Assembly (NCBI RefSeq): GCF_003815915.1
Contig: NZ_CP033929.1
Span: 2,170,001 to 2,234,000 of the forward strand
Length of the DNA stretch: 64,000 bases
DNA from: Chryseobacterium indoltheticum
Lineage (GTDB): Bacteria > Bacteroidota > Bacteroidia > Flavobacteriales > Weeksellaceae
Direction: 5' to 3'
Shown: one piece after another, positions 63,918 through 64,000 of the stretch
How the letters are laid out: every line of letters starts with the position of its first letter
How positions within the stretch are numbered: the first letter of the stretch is position 1
Notes under the pieces: generated by a model
Seen by the model: the letters and a program-made list of their open reading frames with translations, nothing else
What the model was told of the DNA's origin: nothing
Database searches by the model: none
Translations under genes and position numbers: made by a program

Positions 63918-64000
63918 ATGAGAAAAATTCTTTTTACACTTAGCTTTTCAACTTTGCTGCTAAGTTCGTGTTCGAACGAAAGCGTGGCGGTGAACACAGT
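63918..64000 (+). CDS. Lipoprotein, 3' end outside window
   Basis: Only 27 codons are visible: MRKILFTLSFSTLLLSSCSN, a signal peptide with lipobox LLSSC. Nothing can be said about its function. Confidence 0.75.
   Translation, partial: MRKILFTLSFSTLLLSSCSNESVAVNT

Overview
The window looks like a chromosome segment of a Bacteroidota flavobacterium, most likely Chryseobacterium or a close relative in the Weeksellaceae. The evidence is a low-GC genome, a SusC/SusD pair, a type IX secretion (T9SS) sorting tail, a GLPGLI protein, a short H1-like histone, a type II-C CRISPR repeat of the Bacteroidota form, and promoters of the TAnnTTTG type. The genus is an inference from overall protein character.

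Positions 1-24,000 form a pectin/rhamnogalacturonan and L-rhamnose utilisation locus. Plus-strand genes: a cut-off GH105-type unsaturated rhamnogalacturonyl hydrolase, the RhaT symporter, SusC, SusD, a fused rhamnulose-1-phosphate aldolase/short-chain dehydrogenase, rhamnose isomerase, an FGGY sugar kinase, an FMN-dependent L-lactate dehydrogenase and a small exported NTF2-like protein. Together these account for L-rhamnose going to dihydroxyacetone phosphate plus L-lactate, and then to pyruvate. A GntR regulator with a sugar-binding-type domain and three large exported polysaccharide-degrading enzymes (a GH28, a DUF4450-like giant, and an (alpha/alpha)6 glycosidase) lie on the minus strand.

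Positions 24,000-49,150 are mixed. They hold a FabH-like ketosynthase, a four-gene minus-strand locus that reads like a chaperone-usher pilus system, two AraC regulators, a histone-like gene, an exported WrbA-RidA fusion, secreted proteins of unknown role, an M28 peptidase, an RDD membrane protein, Tex, a 1504-residue FN3/GEVED/T9SS surface protein, and a TonB-plug-type gene broken by a frameshift.

Positions 49,220-56,950 are a complete type II-C CRISPR-Cas system: a divergent tracrRNA, cas9, cas1, cas2 and 24 repeats of 47 bp with 23 spacers of exactly 30 bp. The tracrRNA shows that crRNAs are made from the minus strand, opposite to the cas genes. Every repeat contains a TATCTTTG box on that strand, so each repeat probably carries its own promoter. 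A hairpin terminator for this antisense transcript sits between cas2 and the array.

Positions 57,000-64,000 hold a DUF1294 protein, a DJ-1/PfpI protein, TypA/BipA, a toxin-antitoxin pair whose toxin is broken and which is bracketed by two copies of one terminator, a lipoprotein family-10-like glycosyl hydrolase, and small secreted proteins or lipoproteins. Several families of palindromic intergenic elements mark the operon boundaries.
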